Positions 1 through 12,600 of a stretch of 64,000 nt of DNA are shown here, piece by piece. This DNA is from Melastoma dodecandrum. Lineage: Eukaryota; Streptophyta; Magnoliopsida; Myrtales; Melastomataceae. Each line of letters begins with the position of its first letter. Position 1 is the stretch's first letter. A model generated the notes under the pieces. It was given only the letters and a program-made list of their open reading frames with translations, was not told where the DNA came from and did not search any database. The DNA lies in NCBI GenBank assembly GCA_029817715.1, contig JARUPY010000533.1, forward strand, positions 1,694,001 through 1,758,000. The letters are read 5' to 3'. The position numbers and the translations under genes were made by a program.

Positions 1-120
1 ATCTCTGGTTTCTGCTTCTCTCTTTTGGAAAATGTTTTTCTTAATGAGCATTTATCACTACAGTTATATAGCGGCTTACTTTTTGCTCAATATGCTTGTT
101 GTAATAGATTACAAAGCTAG

Positions 121-1205
121 CAGCAGTTAGAATCAGTGGCATGCTCGAAAGGTTACAATTGAACCAGCAAATAAAGGAGAGTGCCTACTCCCTTTACCAG
201 CAGATACTCAATCCGTGTACATCTCTTTTCTTTAACCGACATATTGACCAGATAATCCTCTGTTCTTTCTATGGTGTTGCAAAGGTTTGAATTTAAGTGA
301 TCTTTTATAATTTAGGGTTGTTGATAGCATTCATTGCTTCCTTCCTTATCCTTGTTATTTTACTAAATTGTAGATATCTCAAACTAGTTTATCATTCAAG
401 GAGATAATTAACAACTGCAGGAGGCAACCTCACTGCAAGCCACGAGTATTTCGGAATGTCTTTGTTGACTGGTCATCAGCTCCATGGAGTGGGGTAAGTT
501 GTTCCCTTGAGTTATTTCTCTGCAGTGAGTATGTAATTATTAAGTAACACTTATGGTGCTTTGAAATCAGAAATCTGGACACGATCATGTAGATATTGTC
601 ACGTTTTACAATGAGATGTTCATTTCTTCTGTAAAGCCTCTTCTAGTTGAACTTGGTCTGAGGAAGACATCAAGGAGTAATACGGTTCCTGAAGTTGGCA
701 TGAACGATGGTTTATTTTTTATTTTTGGCATGAACTTATATGTTAGTTTTGGAAGACTTTGACCTGATGTACTTTTTTTGCAATCACTGTGATCAATCAG
801 CTCAATGTCCGGCATCACCTAAGACACCCACGTTTCCAAACTTGCCGGACATGTCCCCCAAGAAAATTTCTACGTCGCATAACGTCTGTGAATCTCCCTT
901 TAGATCGTCTAAGGTATTTATCTTGTGTGCTTAAAAGAAAATTTTGGTGAAGTCGTGTTTTGGTTTCCCTTGGTCTTATTTCTAATCAGCGGTTTACAGA
1001 TGGATGCTTCTATATCTCATAGCTCGAGAAGCTACTATGCTTGTGTGGGAGAAAGCACTGATGCCTACCAAAGCCCATCCAAAGATCTCGCTGCCATAAA
1101 TGATTTCTTGAATTGGTGCATTATTTGTATTGGCCTTTTGAGCATTTGAGGGTCAGAATGCAACTTTATGATCTTAATTCATTTGGCAGTAACTGGAAAG
1201 CATGA
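121..1205 (+). CDS. RBR1: Retinoblastoma-related protein (RBR), 3' exons only, with premature stop
   Basis: The last six exons of the plant retinoblastoma homologue, a nuclear E2F-binding repressor of G1/S entry, are present; the 5' part lies outside the window. Exons 121-284, 374-493, 571-709, 801-913, 1000-1115 and 1190-1205 join in one frame with GT-AG introns. The first two encode the end of pocket domain B ([19 protein letters not shown], then [11 protein letters not shown]). The later ones give the C-terminal tail with Ser/Thr-Pro sites of the kind phosphorylated by cyclin-dependent kinases (PASPKTP, MSPKK, ESPFR, YQSPSK). An in-frame TGA at 1203-1205 ends the reading frame, yet the same frame continues to 1334 with the family's conserved tail (GLVSDSMVVNS). 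The stop would be one C-to-T change from an Arg CGA codon. Identity is very sure; the state of the last 43 codons is uncertain. Confidence 0.93.
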
Positions 1206-2047
1206 GGCACTCTCAACTTTGATGTTGATGCTGGCTTGGTCAGTGACTCTATGGTGGTTAATAGTTTTTGCCTCCAAATTGGGACCTTTGCAACAGCTAC
1301 CAGCGCGTCTATGCCTGAGCAACATATATCCTGAGAATTATGACTTGTGCAATTGCCACTGTAAATAAAGCATAGATCACATTTTCTGGTCTGTCCAGGA
1401 GCGAACTTAACTGGAGAAAGGCGAGCGGTGTTCCTATGTCTTATAGCTGCCCCTGAACCCATGTCCCCCTGTCAAGTGGCTTTTGGTTGGTTGCTTAATG
1501 GAAAGATTTTTCCTTTCATGTGCCTAGTTAACTCTCATTGTTATTGAGACGTTTCTTTTGAAAAGGAAATAGGATCCGAATAACAGTAATCAAACCTTTG
1601 GTGGTTGTTGAGAGGATAAGATCATGAAATACTGCCACCTTTTGTAGTTGCGGTTTAGCAGATCAACCCCAAGGAGAAAAAGGAACATTCAAGTTGCAGA
1701 ATGTTAACATCTTATCGCGTGGATGGGATGAGGGAGCAAGACTCGGGTACTCAAATTGAAATACTGAATGACAAATTATCAGTTCAGGGAGGTTATGAAT
1801 GTTCACTAGAAGTCAGCGCGGGACAAGTTTCACAAGGAGGGACTGCTGTTGACGACGACCAATAATTAGCAAATCATGCCAGCTAAACCCATGATGCCTT
1901 CCAATATAGTTGTTACAAGTTAACTGGTTGCCGGAATGGAACAAGAAGCTCCACCACGCTTGCTGCAGGCGGCCACATCCCTACGAGAATGTCTTGGCTG
2001 ATGCTGCAACTCTAGTCATGTGGCTAGAAGTGGTTCCACCATTCGAC
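1206..2047. other. RBR read-through tail and shared 3' flank
   Basis: Positions 1206-1334 still read as the conserved RBR C-terminal tail behind the premature TGA, closing with a second TGA at 1332-1334. The rest lies between two convergent genes and probably contains both 3' untranslated regions. I see no further coding exon, RNA gene or transposon. Confidence 0.6.
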
Positions 2048-3797
2048 TCAAGTAGAAGCCCACGCAAAATAAGGACAGGGGAGAATGCTTGTGTTAGCCC
2101 AATTGCCACAACCGAAAAATTGCTTTCCTTGCTTCAATACTGGGTTATGAACCAAACCCACGCTGCTCTTAACGCCACAGAAACAGTAAGGGTGATAATG
2201 CTGCGGGGAAACAGTGTGATCCGTACACTTGTGAGGCATGGAAAGCAATGGGCTGTCGAATGGTGTAGAAGCCAGAACATGGTTGGGGTCACCACAGGTC
2301 AGTGAGTTTGTGATGGAAAATCTGACTCCTCTGCGCATGAGAAGAGCAAGCAGACGGGCTGTGTTCTTTGCATCGTCCAGGCCGCTGTGTGCACGACCCT
2401 GCCAGGTCAAACCAGCCATCTCAACTGCCTCCTTCAGATTGCACCGGACACCGCCAAAAGCTTGACCAAATGGAACCTTTAAGTTGATCCATCTAACGAG
2501 GACAAGTGAAAAAATCAAATCAACAAATGATAAACCCGAGCGCTATATGAACAAGAAATTCAAGCAGATCACCTGTTAAAGTAGGGAGGTTTTCTAATTT
2601 TCTTGTAGCGGCATTCTGATTCCAACATCACACGGCAATCCCAATCCGACCAGGTTACAACGGCAAAGTTAGCATTCTTTATGCCTTTCTTCTCAAGCCA
2701 TCTGTCGTGACTAAGGAGAGCCTCACCGAGAGTTATGCCTCGATCGACCTATATAAAACATAAACAATTAAGAAGCTAGCAAACAAGAATAATGGGGAAA
2801 AGTTAGAATATATTCCTGATAATCAGATTAATTAGAACATGTACTAGGTGAAAGACAAATTATCCATTGAACAATTAGAGGCAGATTGGGAACTATCACG
2901 TAGAAACAAGTAAATGATGCAATATAACTTAAATGTTTTTCGGAATGTCTATTAAGGCACGTACAGATCGAACCACAACAGATCACGCAATCAGAAATTA
3001 GCTTGGTTCAGTTTTTATGTGCTCAAACAAAGCAAAAGCAGGGGAAAAAGGATGCAAAAGTAAATACAAGGTATAAGAGAAACTGAGAAGAAGTCGAGGG
3101 CAAACAACATCTTCAGTTGCTCTGTTTTCCCAGAGTTCTACATTGCAAATTTGATATTCAATCTTCATATGTTGATCTCTTCCAGAATTAGCATATGATC
3201 ACAATATAGCAGGGGAAAAACTAAATGAGAATGCAATCTAGTTTATGGAGAGACCTGAGTTTGTTGGATGCCGGTCAGATCCTTGCAAAAGTCAGTCAAG
3301 AGCTGATTGCAAGTAGGACGAACATAAGTTTGAAAACAGGCTTCCAGTTCGCCAGTGATGCTACTGACAATGACAGAGGGAAACTCAATGATTTCTTGTG
3401 GATGCGGAATCTTGACCTTGTCGCAGGTTGCCTCAAAATCTATGATCACAAAGTAATGGAAGTCCTGGAACTGGTAGTCGGAGGCATAACCCTGACAATG
3501 CATGTTAACGGGGGCAAACTGAAAATAGTTCCCCCCATACGATGAATAGATCTGGTTGATTCGATGTTGCAGCATCCGCTGATGGTCGGGATGTACAGCA
3601 TACCACCAGCCACCATACTCGTGGTTGTAAGTTGTCTTGCTGTTAAGTTCATTACAACCCGGTGGATGGGCAGCCGCATCAATGACACCACCATAGGTCT
3701 GGCCATTAATTATATTCGCCGGGTCCGAAATCCCACCCGCATGGTTCCAGTTGCTCTCAAGGCTGTAGGGTGATCCCTCGCGCAGATTCGCTTTCAT
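2048..3797 (-). CDS. ERI1-like DEDDh 3'-5' exoribonuclease with GRF zinc finger
   Basis: Three exons on the minus strand (3797-3255, 2748-2573, 2492-2048) join in frame to 387 residues. The N-terminal third is plant-specific and rich in Tyr, Asn and Gly. The exonuclease fold follows with all four DEDDh acids visible: D120 and E122 in FVIIDFEATCDK, D218 in TWSDWD, and H275 with D280 in HSGLDDA. The C-terminus holds a CFCG...FFGCGNW...CPYF pattern typical of a GRF zinc finger, the arrangement seen in animal ERI2. ERI1-family enzymes trim 3' ends of small RNAs, histone mRNA and 5.8S rRNA; which substrate applies here cannot be seen. The start is the first ATG after an apparent 5'-UTR intron (acceptor near 3800, possible donor near 4172). 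It converges with RBR. Confidence 0.9.
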
Positions 3798-5491
3798 GTC
3801 TTCTACTAACCCAAACCCCCACCAAAAAATAACCCAAAAAGATCAGAACAACTCTGAACGGCCATCTCGTAAAAAGCCATATCATCTCTGACCCAACAAC
3901 AGTCTCCAAAAATCACTACCTAACAATCCGCAGAACGTCACAGCATCCAGCCTAACCCCAGAATCCCCTCGTCAACAAAAATCACAACTTTCGCGCCGAC
4001 GGACTACAACACACTTATCAACACCAAACAACAACTCAAGATCAAGCACAACCCATAAACGCCACGCCACCCGAATTCAGACACTAATCGTGGATCACCA
4101 CCACTGCGAGTTCCCATAAACCCACAACCAACAATAAACCCCAAAGACCAAGAAAAAAAATCACACCTCACCTTTATGATAAGGAGCGATGACAGCGCTC
4201 ATCAGCAGCAGAACTGGGACGATCTCCCCCTCGCCCACCAAAACTTCCCTCTCTCCCTGCATCATATAATGCATTAAATATATAAACGTAACGTAATATA
4301 TTGCATATATTTTATTCACATATCCTGAAGTAAAATTAAGTAGGGATAAACTCGACAATTAATTTTTTTTTAAAGAAAATCACGCAGCCCAACTTCTGTA
4401 TAAGGAAAATTAATATATAACCTTTCCTTAAATGAGATCTCGGAAGACACTGACGAATAAGGAGACGAAGATTTCGGCAGAGACTTCCATTTGGAGAAGA
4501 GAAGCAGCGATCACCCCATTCCCATTCCTTCTCCTCCTCCTCCTCCTCCTTCCTTCCCACATCATTTCGCTTGCTTCTTTTGTTAGTTTGTTTCGTCTAC
4601 TTCCTTCTTTCTTCAGTCACTTTTTTGGAATTATGCACTGTTTGGCTGGAAATTCTTTTCATCCCGTTGAAGATTTTTTTTGGCATGCATTTTTCATTCT
4701 TCAACTATTTCTTGGTCTTCTTTGAGAAGAAACAACCACGAGCACCCAAAGAAAGAAAATATCTACAAATAAATTAAAAATTATGAAACGGGTGAATTAA
4801 TTAATGTCGTAGTTTTTTTTTAAGTTTGATAAGGTGATGATTGGCAAGCTTACGATGGTGACAGGGGAAGGGAATAATTTCGGGTCACTCGGGAGGGTGT
4901 ATTTGATGATAATAACAACAATAATGTCTTATAGTTATTTATATTTTTATCCCACGTAAAAAATCCATTTTTAATAATTAATAAGAAGGATTAATTATTT
5001 GTTGGGATAATTTTAAAATAAATAAATATATTTTTAAGTTCTTTTATATATAATAATAAAACTCAAAGTCAAAATAAAATTTAATTCGTTATATAATTTT
5101 ATCTTAATTTTTATTTTTATTTTGATTTTGATAAATATCACGGGTAAGCTAAATAGACCGATAATTTTTATTTATCGATTAAAAAGAAAAAAAAAATTAT
5201 TTTAAAATTTTGATAGACAAATCAAATGAATTGGAAGTCGAAGTTAACGATGTTGTAAAAAAATATGTAAAATTGATAAAGGTCGATGACTACTAGTACG
5301 GATAAAATGGATTATGAGACGAATGAATAAGAGGTCAAAACTCTACTATTATAGGACACGAGTCAGACAATACTAAGAGTTTAGTTTTCACTAAAAAAAT
5401 TTAAGATTAATTAAAATAAAATAAAAATAAAAATAAAAATAAAATTATATAAAAAAATAAGTTACTCAATGTCGTACTATGTGTATATATA
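3798..5491. other. Gene-free stretch: 5' leader of the ERI1-like gene and AT-rich spacer
   Basis: The left part probably contains the 5' untranslated region and promoter of the ERI1-like gene; a donor-like site reading AAAG/GTGAGG on the minus strand near 4172 fits a leader intron. From about 4900 to 5490 the DNA is strongly A/T-rich with A4T-type runs. I see no open reading frame with family features, RNA gene or clear long repeat before the fold-back element. Confidence 0.5.
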
Positions 5492-5501
5492 TATATTCGA
5501 A
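5492..5501. repeat. Target-site duplication, left copy (10 bp)
   Basis: TATATTCGAA directly precedes the fold-back element and is repeated exactly at 6510-6519 on its other side. A duplication of 9-11 bp is characteristic of Mutator-like transposases. Confidence 0.85.
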
Positions 5502-6509
5502 GAGTTTTGTACGGAAATACGGTTAGTTTTAAAAAAAATTTGCGAAATACGGTCCCAGTTTCGTAAAATACGGTTTTACCGTCGATGGGGCGCGTTTTGA
5601 AAACGCGTCCTCCGATTTATAAAGAGGGCGCGTTTTCAAAACGCGCCCCCCGGCGTGCCAAAGGAAGGGGCGGGTTTTGAAAACCCGCCCCTATGCGAGA
5701 TGAGAAAATGGCATGAGGGCGCGGTCTCAAAACGCGCCCTCATGCCAGGGGCGGGTTTTCAAAACCCGCCCCTTAGACACTTGGAGAAAATTCTCCCAAG
5801 TATCGGAATGACGAGTGGGGAGGAGGGGGTTGAGGGGGGGGGCGGGTTTTGAAAACCCGCCCCTTGAGGGGGGTTCAGGGGGGGCGGGTTTTGAAAACCC
5901 GCCCCTTGAGGGGGTTCAGGGGGGGACGGGTTTTCAAAACCCGCCCCTTGAGGGGGTTGAGTGGGGGCGGGTGAGGGGACTCGCCCCTTGAAGGAGGGGG
6001 TTGAAGGGGGGGCGACTGAGGGGGGGGGCGAGTCCCCTCAAGGGGCGGGTTTTGAAGACCCGCCCCCACTCAACCCCCCTTGAAAACCCGCCCCCCCTGA
6101 ACCCCCCCTCAAGGGGCGGGTTTTCAAAACCCGCCCCCCCTTAACCCCCTCAAGGGGCGGGTTTTCAAAACCCGCCCCCCCCCCTCAACCTCCTCACCCG
6201 TCATTCCGATACTTGGGAGAATTTTTCTCCAAGTGTTTAAGGGGCGGGTTTTAAACCCGCCCCTGGCATGAGGGCGCGTTTTGAGACCGCGCCCTCATGT
6301 CATTTTCCCATCTCGCATAGGGGCGGGTTTTGAAAACCCGCCACTTCCTTTGGCACGCCGGGGGGCGCGTTTTGAAAACGCGTCCTCTTTATAAATCGGA
6401 GGACGCGTTTTCAAAACGCGCCCCATCGACGGTAAAACCGTATTTTACGAAACTGGGACCGTATTTCGCAAATTTTTTTTAAAACTAACCGTATTTCCGT
6501 ACAAAACTC
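5502..6509. mobile_element. Fold-back (Mutator-like) non-autonomous element made of nested palindromes
   Basis: A 1008-bp element reads almost the same on both strands. The left arm, 5502 to about 5985, is the near-perfect inverse of about 6026-6509, leaving a G-rich centre of about 40 bp. The ends are GAGTTTTGTAC and its complement, flanked by identical 10-bp duplications. Near each end AAATACGG occurs three times (5515, 5545, 5566, and inverted on the right), resembling subterminal transposase-binding repeats. Inside each arm are further small palindromes of two kinds, GGGCGCGTTTT-N-AAAACGCGCCC and GGGGCGGGTTTT-N-AAAACCCGCCCC (for example 5667-5691), with tandem 40-bp-scale repeats towards the middle. 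The GC- and CpG-rich core contrasts with its A/T-rich surroundings. No transposase is encoded. Assignment to the Mutator superfamily rests on duplication length and end sequence and is an inference. Confidence 0.85.
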
Positions 6510-6519
6510 TATATTCGAA
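6510..6519. repeat. Target-site duplication, right copy (10 bp)
   Basis: Exact repeat of TATATTCGAA found at 5492-5501. Together the two copies fix the element boundaries to the base. Confidence 0.85.
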
Positions 6520-6546
6520 CTAGCAAATAAAACACCAGTGCCTCTA

Positions 6547-6554
6547 AAACCCTA
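6547..6554 (+). promoter_or_regulatory. Telo-box-like motif in the NRPA2 promoter
   Basis: AAACCCTA lies 56 bp before the NRPA2 start codon, between the fold-back element and the gene. In plants this motif is common upstream of ribosome-biogenesis and translation genes, which fits a Pol I subunit. Motif alone is short, so activity is inferred. Confidence 0.45.
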
Positions 6555-6609
6555 TGTCCCTGTTTTTCTTTAGCCTCATAGAGGAAGGGAGAGAGGCGGA
6601 CGGCGAGTA

Positions 6610-9600
6610 ATGGTGTCGAAGGAGAAGAAGCCGGAGTCGGCCGCCGCCGAGTATGCGGAGCTAAGGGATCTTTTTCGTCACCACATAGAGTCGTTCGATC
6701 ACATGATCGAGAAAGGCCTCCAGACCATGTTCGAGCATATTCGGCCGGTTGAAATTGAGAACCCTCACAAGAACAAGAAAATGAAGAATATCCTTTTCTT
6801 GTTGATTCTTCATTTCTTAGTCAAACAAAAGTTAAGTTCTGCGAGTTGATTGCCTCCTGTGGGTTGTCCTTGACGAGTGGGCGTACTCTGGTTCGATGAT
6901 CCGGTGGTGCACCAACCCCTAAAAGGATCTTCTTCAAAGGCGATGCGGAATAACTTATTTCCACATGAAGTAAGTTTCTTATCCCTATGATTGCGCAGAC
7001 ATATTACATGTCCGAAAATGTTGACGGTAAATTTTGTTGGCCATGTTATTGTGACAGTGTAGACAAGCCAAAGGATCATACACGGGGACTTTCTCTGCCA
7101 ATATATGCTTTCAGTACGATGATGGGCCTGTCATCAGGGAGAACACTCTTCTTGGGCAGTTCCCAATCATGTTGATGGTAATTTTTTTTTTCCTTTCACG
7201 CATATCTTTTTAGTTTTTCTAATGTGATTTGGGAGCATGTTGCGGTAGAATGATTCAACCATTACCCGAATCCCTGGTCTACTTCAATAAACTTGTTTGC
7301 AAGCGCGCTAGATCATGGTTAATTCGGCGGAATTAGTATTTCATCTTCCTGGATGCCTCGTAGGTCTTTTTATGGGCCAAACATGATGTACTTGCATGCT
7401 TGCTAAAAAGCACATTCCTAAGCGGATGTGCAGAGGATTCTAGTGCTTATTAGAAAGCCAAATCTCATAATTTTGTTGTTTTTCCACAGTCGAAACTATG
7501 TCATTTGAGAGGTGCAGATCCACAGAAGCTGGTCTCTTATAAGGAGGAGTCGTCGGAAATGGGAGGGTAAGCTATTATGCACCACCTATTACTTGAGAAT
7601 TGCGTGTAAATGCCACTATTTGAAGATATTTTAAAATATTGGTATGAATTTTTTCTCTAAACCTTTTTCCGAAGTTTGATTTAGTTGTGAAACTTTGTTG
7701 TGGCAAAAAACTAGCAACTCTAGAAAATTAGAACCTAGACAGTTTTTGTGGAGCACCTGATCGCTTTATCCTATAAGCAAGTGGAGGATAACCTGGTTTT
7801 AATAATTGTTAAAGTTGTGCATCCCCCTGTCCTCCTTGATATGGAGGTAGCACAAGTCATTTTACATAGTTAAATCTTAATAATTGTTCTACACTAGTTT
7901 TACCGAATGTCCTCTTTTTTCATGTAATTGAAGCTGTGATGACATCCATAAGCTAATTGACGTATTCTTTCTGATCTTTGAAGCTATTTTATCTTGAATG
8001 GGATTGAAAGAGTTGTCAGGCTTCTGATAATGCCAAAGCGTAATTATGTAAGTAATACCTCGTCTCCGTTCTTTCTCTTGGTTTTAAAATATTGCATTTG
8101 TGGGGCATCATTTTTTTCATAACTACTAGGATCCAAGAAGAAATTAATATTAATTAGCTCTGCGTGATGCCCTATGCATGGAGGCCTTTGATTCATTGTC
8201 CAGAAGATAGGTGCTGATTTTGAAGATTTAATTGAAATAGGGAGACTCAGATGTGATGATTGATATGACTTTGTACGAAAAAATGCACTAAAGTTATGAT
8301 ATTATTGTTCACAGATTTGTTACCACATTTTGCAAGAGGCATTTCCGTATTTCAGCTTGCACTAGGTGTTGCTATGTACTACCAACCTTTACTTGTCTTG
8401 TGTAATCCACTTTTTGCGTAATGACACCTTCGCTTCTATGGCTACATGGTGACGGTGTGAAAAATAACATCTTTATGTGTGTTTGTAGAACTAATATTGT
8501 CGGAAAATATGGTAATCCATCCCTACCTAGGGACTAGCTGCTGAAAATAATCTTTGTCATCTAATACTCATGCCCTGGCCGCAGACAGTAATCTTAACAG
8601 AGGAAAGGAGGATTGTGGTTCATCAAACTTATGATGGTTTATTGTGTTCGCTTTGACATGGTTGGATATATGCCACTTTAAATGGATGTAAAGCTTGTAT
8701 AATTAAAATGTGCTCTTTGTCATAAAACTTTCTCTTATAATCCTGCAGGACTTATTTACACTTATCATACGCTTGATTATTCAGTAAACAACTAATGATA
8801 GAAGAGAATATGGTTCTCTCTCTTTATCTTGGATGAATGGGACTAAAGTGATCATTTTCAAATTCTCTGTTTCGATCTCCATACAATTTGAATTTCTGTG
8901 TTCCTTGAAATTTTAATGGAAATGTATCTTTCTTAGCCAATGAGCATGGTGCGGGATTCATTTCGTGACAGGCGTGAAGGATTCAGCGATAAAGCAGTTT
9001 TGATGAGGTATCATTTCCCTTGGGCATGCATGTTTGATGCCTGATTTGATATATATTATGTTGGAAATTGTCCAAAGTTTGAAAAAGGATATCTTATGAT
9101 CATCATTTCCTTTCCTCGAAGATTTTATAAATCTTGGAACATGTGATAGTAGCTGTTCTTGATGAACTCGTTTTGTTAAAATTTCCTTTTGTTGTCCGCC
9201 AATAAACCTCCTTGATTAATGTTCCTGATTAGACTTACTCCAGAATACGATTCTTTCCACCATCCCGTGATTCTTCCGATTTTGTGTAATCTGGTCGATT
9301 TCTTGTTTACATTTTGAGTTCATCTCTGATCTAACTATACTGTTCTCTAAGTGTCCTTCAAAATTTTGTTTTAGTGCTCACCATATGATATATGATTACT
9401 CTAAAAGACTTCTAATCTAATATAAAACGTCAGATAAAAAGGTGGATGGAAGTAACTTGTTTCCTTCTGGTACAACTCGAGAACATTAGTCTGTTGCTGA
9501 CTATTGTACTGAGCATTCTGCGATCTTTGAAACCAGCGTAATAATTTTATCCTTCTTTCAGGTGTGTTAGAGAAGATCAATCTTCTGTGACCGTCAAATT

Positions 9601-12600
9601 ATACTATCTTCAGAGTGGGAGTGCTAGTTTCGGATTTTGGTAAAAATTAATTGTAAAGTAATAAGATTGTCTTTAAACCTTCGGAAATGGCATTATGCTT
9701 AATATTCTTGTTTTCAGGACTAAGAATGGGGAAATATTGCTTCCAGTTGGGATTGTTCTCAAGGTTGGTTCACTCTACTTTGTATGGTTACCTATCATGA
9801 GTATATTATCTTTGGTTCCATCCATGACTTACTTTCTGGATGCTGTAATCAATGCAAATAGTTTACCTTTATGTTTATTTTCTGTCGTCTGTTTATTCTC
9901 ACTGAAATTGTGATTGACAGGCACTAATTGATACTACTGATCATGAGATATACACAAGCTTGACATGTTGCTATAGTGAGAAGCATGCACAGGGTAAGGG
10001 TGTTGTTGGCACTCAGCTTCTTGCAGAAAGGGCAAAGATCATACTTGATGATATAAGGCACGCAAATCTCATCACGCGACAAGAATGTCTGCAATACATA
10101 GGTGCTAGTTTTATGCAATTTCTCATATCTCAATATTTTTCTTTTTTCTTTTTCTAGTTTATTAATCTTTTCCCTGAAATAGGAAAGCCAATGAATACTC
10201 TGCTTGGTCTGGAGGGTCAAAGCAGCTCTATGGTTAGTTTTTTTTTTTGTGGCACTTGTTGCTTGTCAAGAATGGACTGGCTTCTAACCTTCTTACAAAT
10301 TACAGGTTGGAGAGACTGTTCTGAGGGATTATATATTTGTCCACCTCGATAATAATCATGACAAGTTCAATCTGCTTATGTAAGTTCAGGGCTTTACTCA
10401 TAAAGAAATTACAGTACTTTGTCCTTTTATCTCCTTCAAGTACTTTATATGTATCAGGCTATTATGAGAAGCAGTGGTCAAGGCTAACAAAGCTGATGTT
10501 GGCAATTACCATAAGACTCCCAATAGGATGTGATAAACATTTGTGAAATAAATCTAAAACAAACAAGGAAAAGGATGAGACTTTCCTTTTGACCACTGAG
10601 GGAATTTGAAACTGTTCCTTTAAAAATTCTTCTGTTTTTTTTTTCTCTGGTGAAATGTGCTGTCAAATGAAAAAAAAATTTCCCTTCATTAATGGTGATA
10701 TCGACTTTATTTGTTGATTTGTGTTGTAAAAGAAATGTTCCTTTCCTGTAATGCGTGCTAAGCCATTTTTATATTAGCTTTATGTTGCAGAAACTGTTCT
10801 CCCTTGTTGATCAGACATCTTTACCAGATAATCCAGATGCTTTGCACAACCAGGAAGTATTACTTCCTGGTCAGCTAATTATAATTCACTTGAAGGTATA
10901 GACTTCTAACCTCCTTGCTTTTTTTATAAGTACCCTTGGTTAAGAGTACCTTTCCAGATAGGCAAAGTTTTCTAAGTAACTGCGTAATTTGTGATTGCTC
11001 GGTATATATTAAGGGATCCCTTTATAATTTGCAATCTATTCTGCATTGCTTTCACCTTTTGCAATTTAAAGACATAGTTTTGTCACTATTTTTTTTCTCC
11101 ATTTTCCATCCCCTTTCCAATATACATCTGACTGGTTATATCCTTTCTTATCAGGATAGACTAGAACATTGGCTACAGCAGGGGAAGGTACTTCTGCAAG
11201 ATGAAATTAAAGACAAAGGAAAAGATTTTGATTCCAGCTGTATGTCGTCTGTCTCTAGCCCTGCATCTTTCCATTTTGTAGAAGTATTTTCGTTGGGGCA
11301 TCACATTATTTTTCTCCCTATACAGGATTGGAACTTGTGATTGAACATAGTTGTATTCAAAATTTTTCATGACAAGGATGAACCAACAGAAACAGAAAAA
11401 CTATAAATCTAAATGGGCCTTTGATCCTCAGATTAGTGGCATTTTACTGATACATGTGTATGTGATGTTATCTATGGAAATCATGAGCATCAGTGGTTAG
11501 AAGGATGTCCTTTATGTGGATTGGATGGAACATCCCCATGATTGGACATTTAGTACTGATTAGTGTTTCCAGTTCCCTCATAGCCCCAAGGAGGCAATAA
11601 ACCATGGAACCTAGGTAGTTTCTGTGTATGGTTGTGGTAGTTTTTTTTCATGTAGCGATTTAGAGTATTGTGGCTTTTGCAAGTGCTGAGAGCAAATATC
11701 CTTTTCATAAAGCATAGAAACCGAATGCACTATAATGGCATGGAGTGCAGTGAAGACATAGATATAGAATAATTCATATCTCGTTCTAGACTATAATCCT
11801 CTCTTAAAAAAAGTGTTGTGGTTTTAAATTGATTAGCTGGTCTGAGATTATTTAATTCAATGTTGGATCAGTTGAACATGTGAAGAAGGTCATCCATAAA
11901 AAGTATCCAGCAAGGCAGATAGGTTCAGCTATAGAAAATTTGTTGAGGAGCGGAAAGTTGGTGTTACATCCAACTATGGATTTACAACAGGCATGGTTAA
12001 CATCTTCTATCTAAGCTTTCTTTGATATTTTCTATTGAATGCATATGCACGTGTTTTTATTTTTCCATTTCCTATGAGAACTGTGATTGGTTATTATGAA
12101 TTTCGTCGTGGGTGTAACAGATCAGGATCCAGTCTTCTGTGTTGAATTCCGTAGTTTAATTATTTGACTATCTAAGAGCTTAAGCTGTCAGAAGAGTGGT
12201 TTAATGGTGTGGTATTTAATGCCTTCTTAATAGCATAATGAGCAATTTTTTATTTGGCAGTCTGCACATCAATTTTAAACATGGGAAGAAGCTTGGCGGT
12301 GGTCCGTGAATGGACAACCGTTCACTTCTTTAATCGAAATCACACCATAATGTTAGCTAGAAGGTGGAACTATATATTTCTTTTGACAGAAAGCCGAAAA
12401 AATTACTTCTGAATATCATGAGTTTGTCCAAATGTGTTCTGGAGTGATTCTACAATTGATTTGTTTTATTTGCATGTAACATTTTATAAGGCCACAACGA
12501 TGAAAAAAAGGATAATTAATTACCAATGAGCTGATATTTTGTTCTGGAGGAAAAAGTTGATGTAAAGACCTTTCTCAAACTTCATGCAACTAAAAGCGAT

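Noticed and set aside
5655..6069. Open frames rich in Arg-Pro and Lys-Thr-Arg-Pro-Pro inside the fold-back element
   Set aside because: They are translations of the GC-rich palindromic repeats, occur on both strands, and match no domain.
11139..11154. ATATCCTTTC before NRPA2 exon 13, resembling a U12 donor
   Set aside because: It lies at the 3' end of an ordinary GT-AG intron and acts as the pyrimidine tract.
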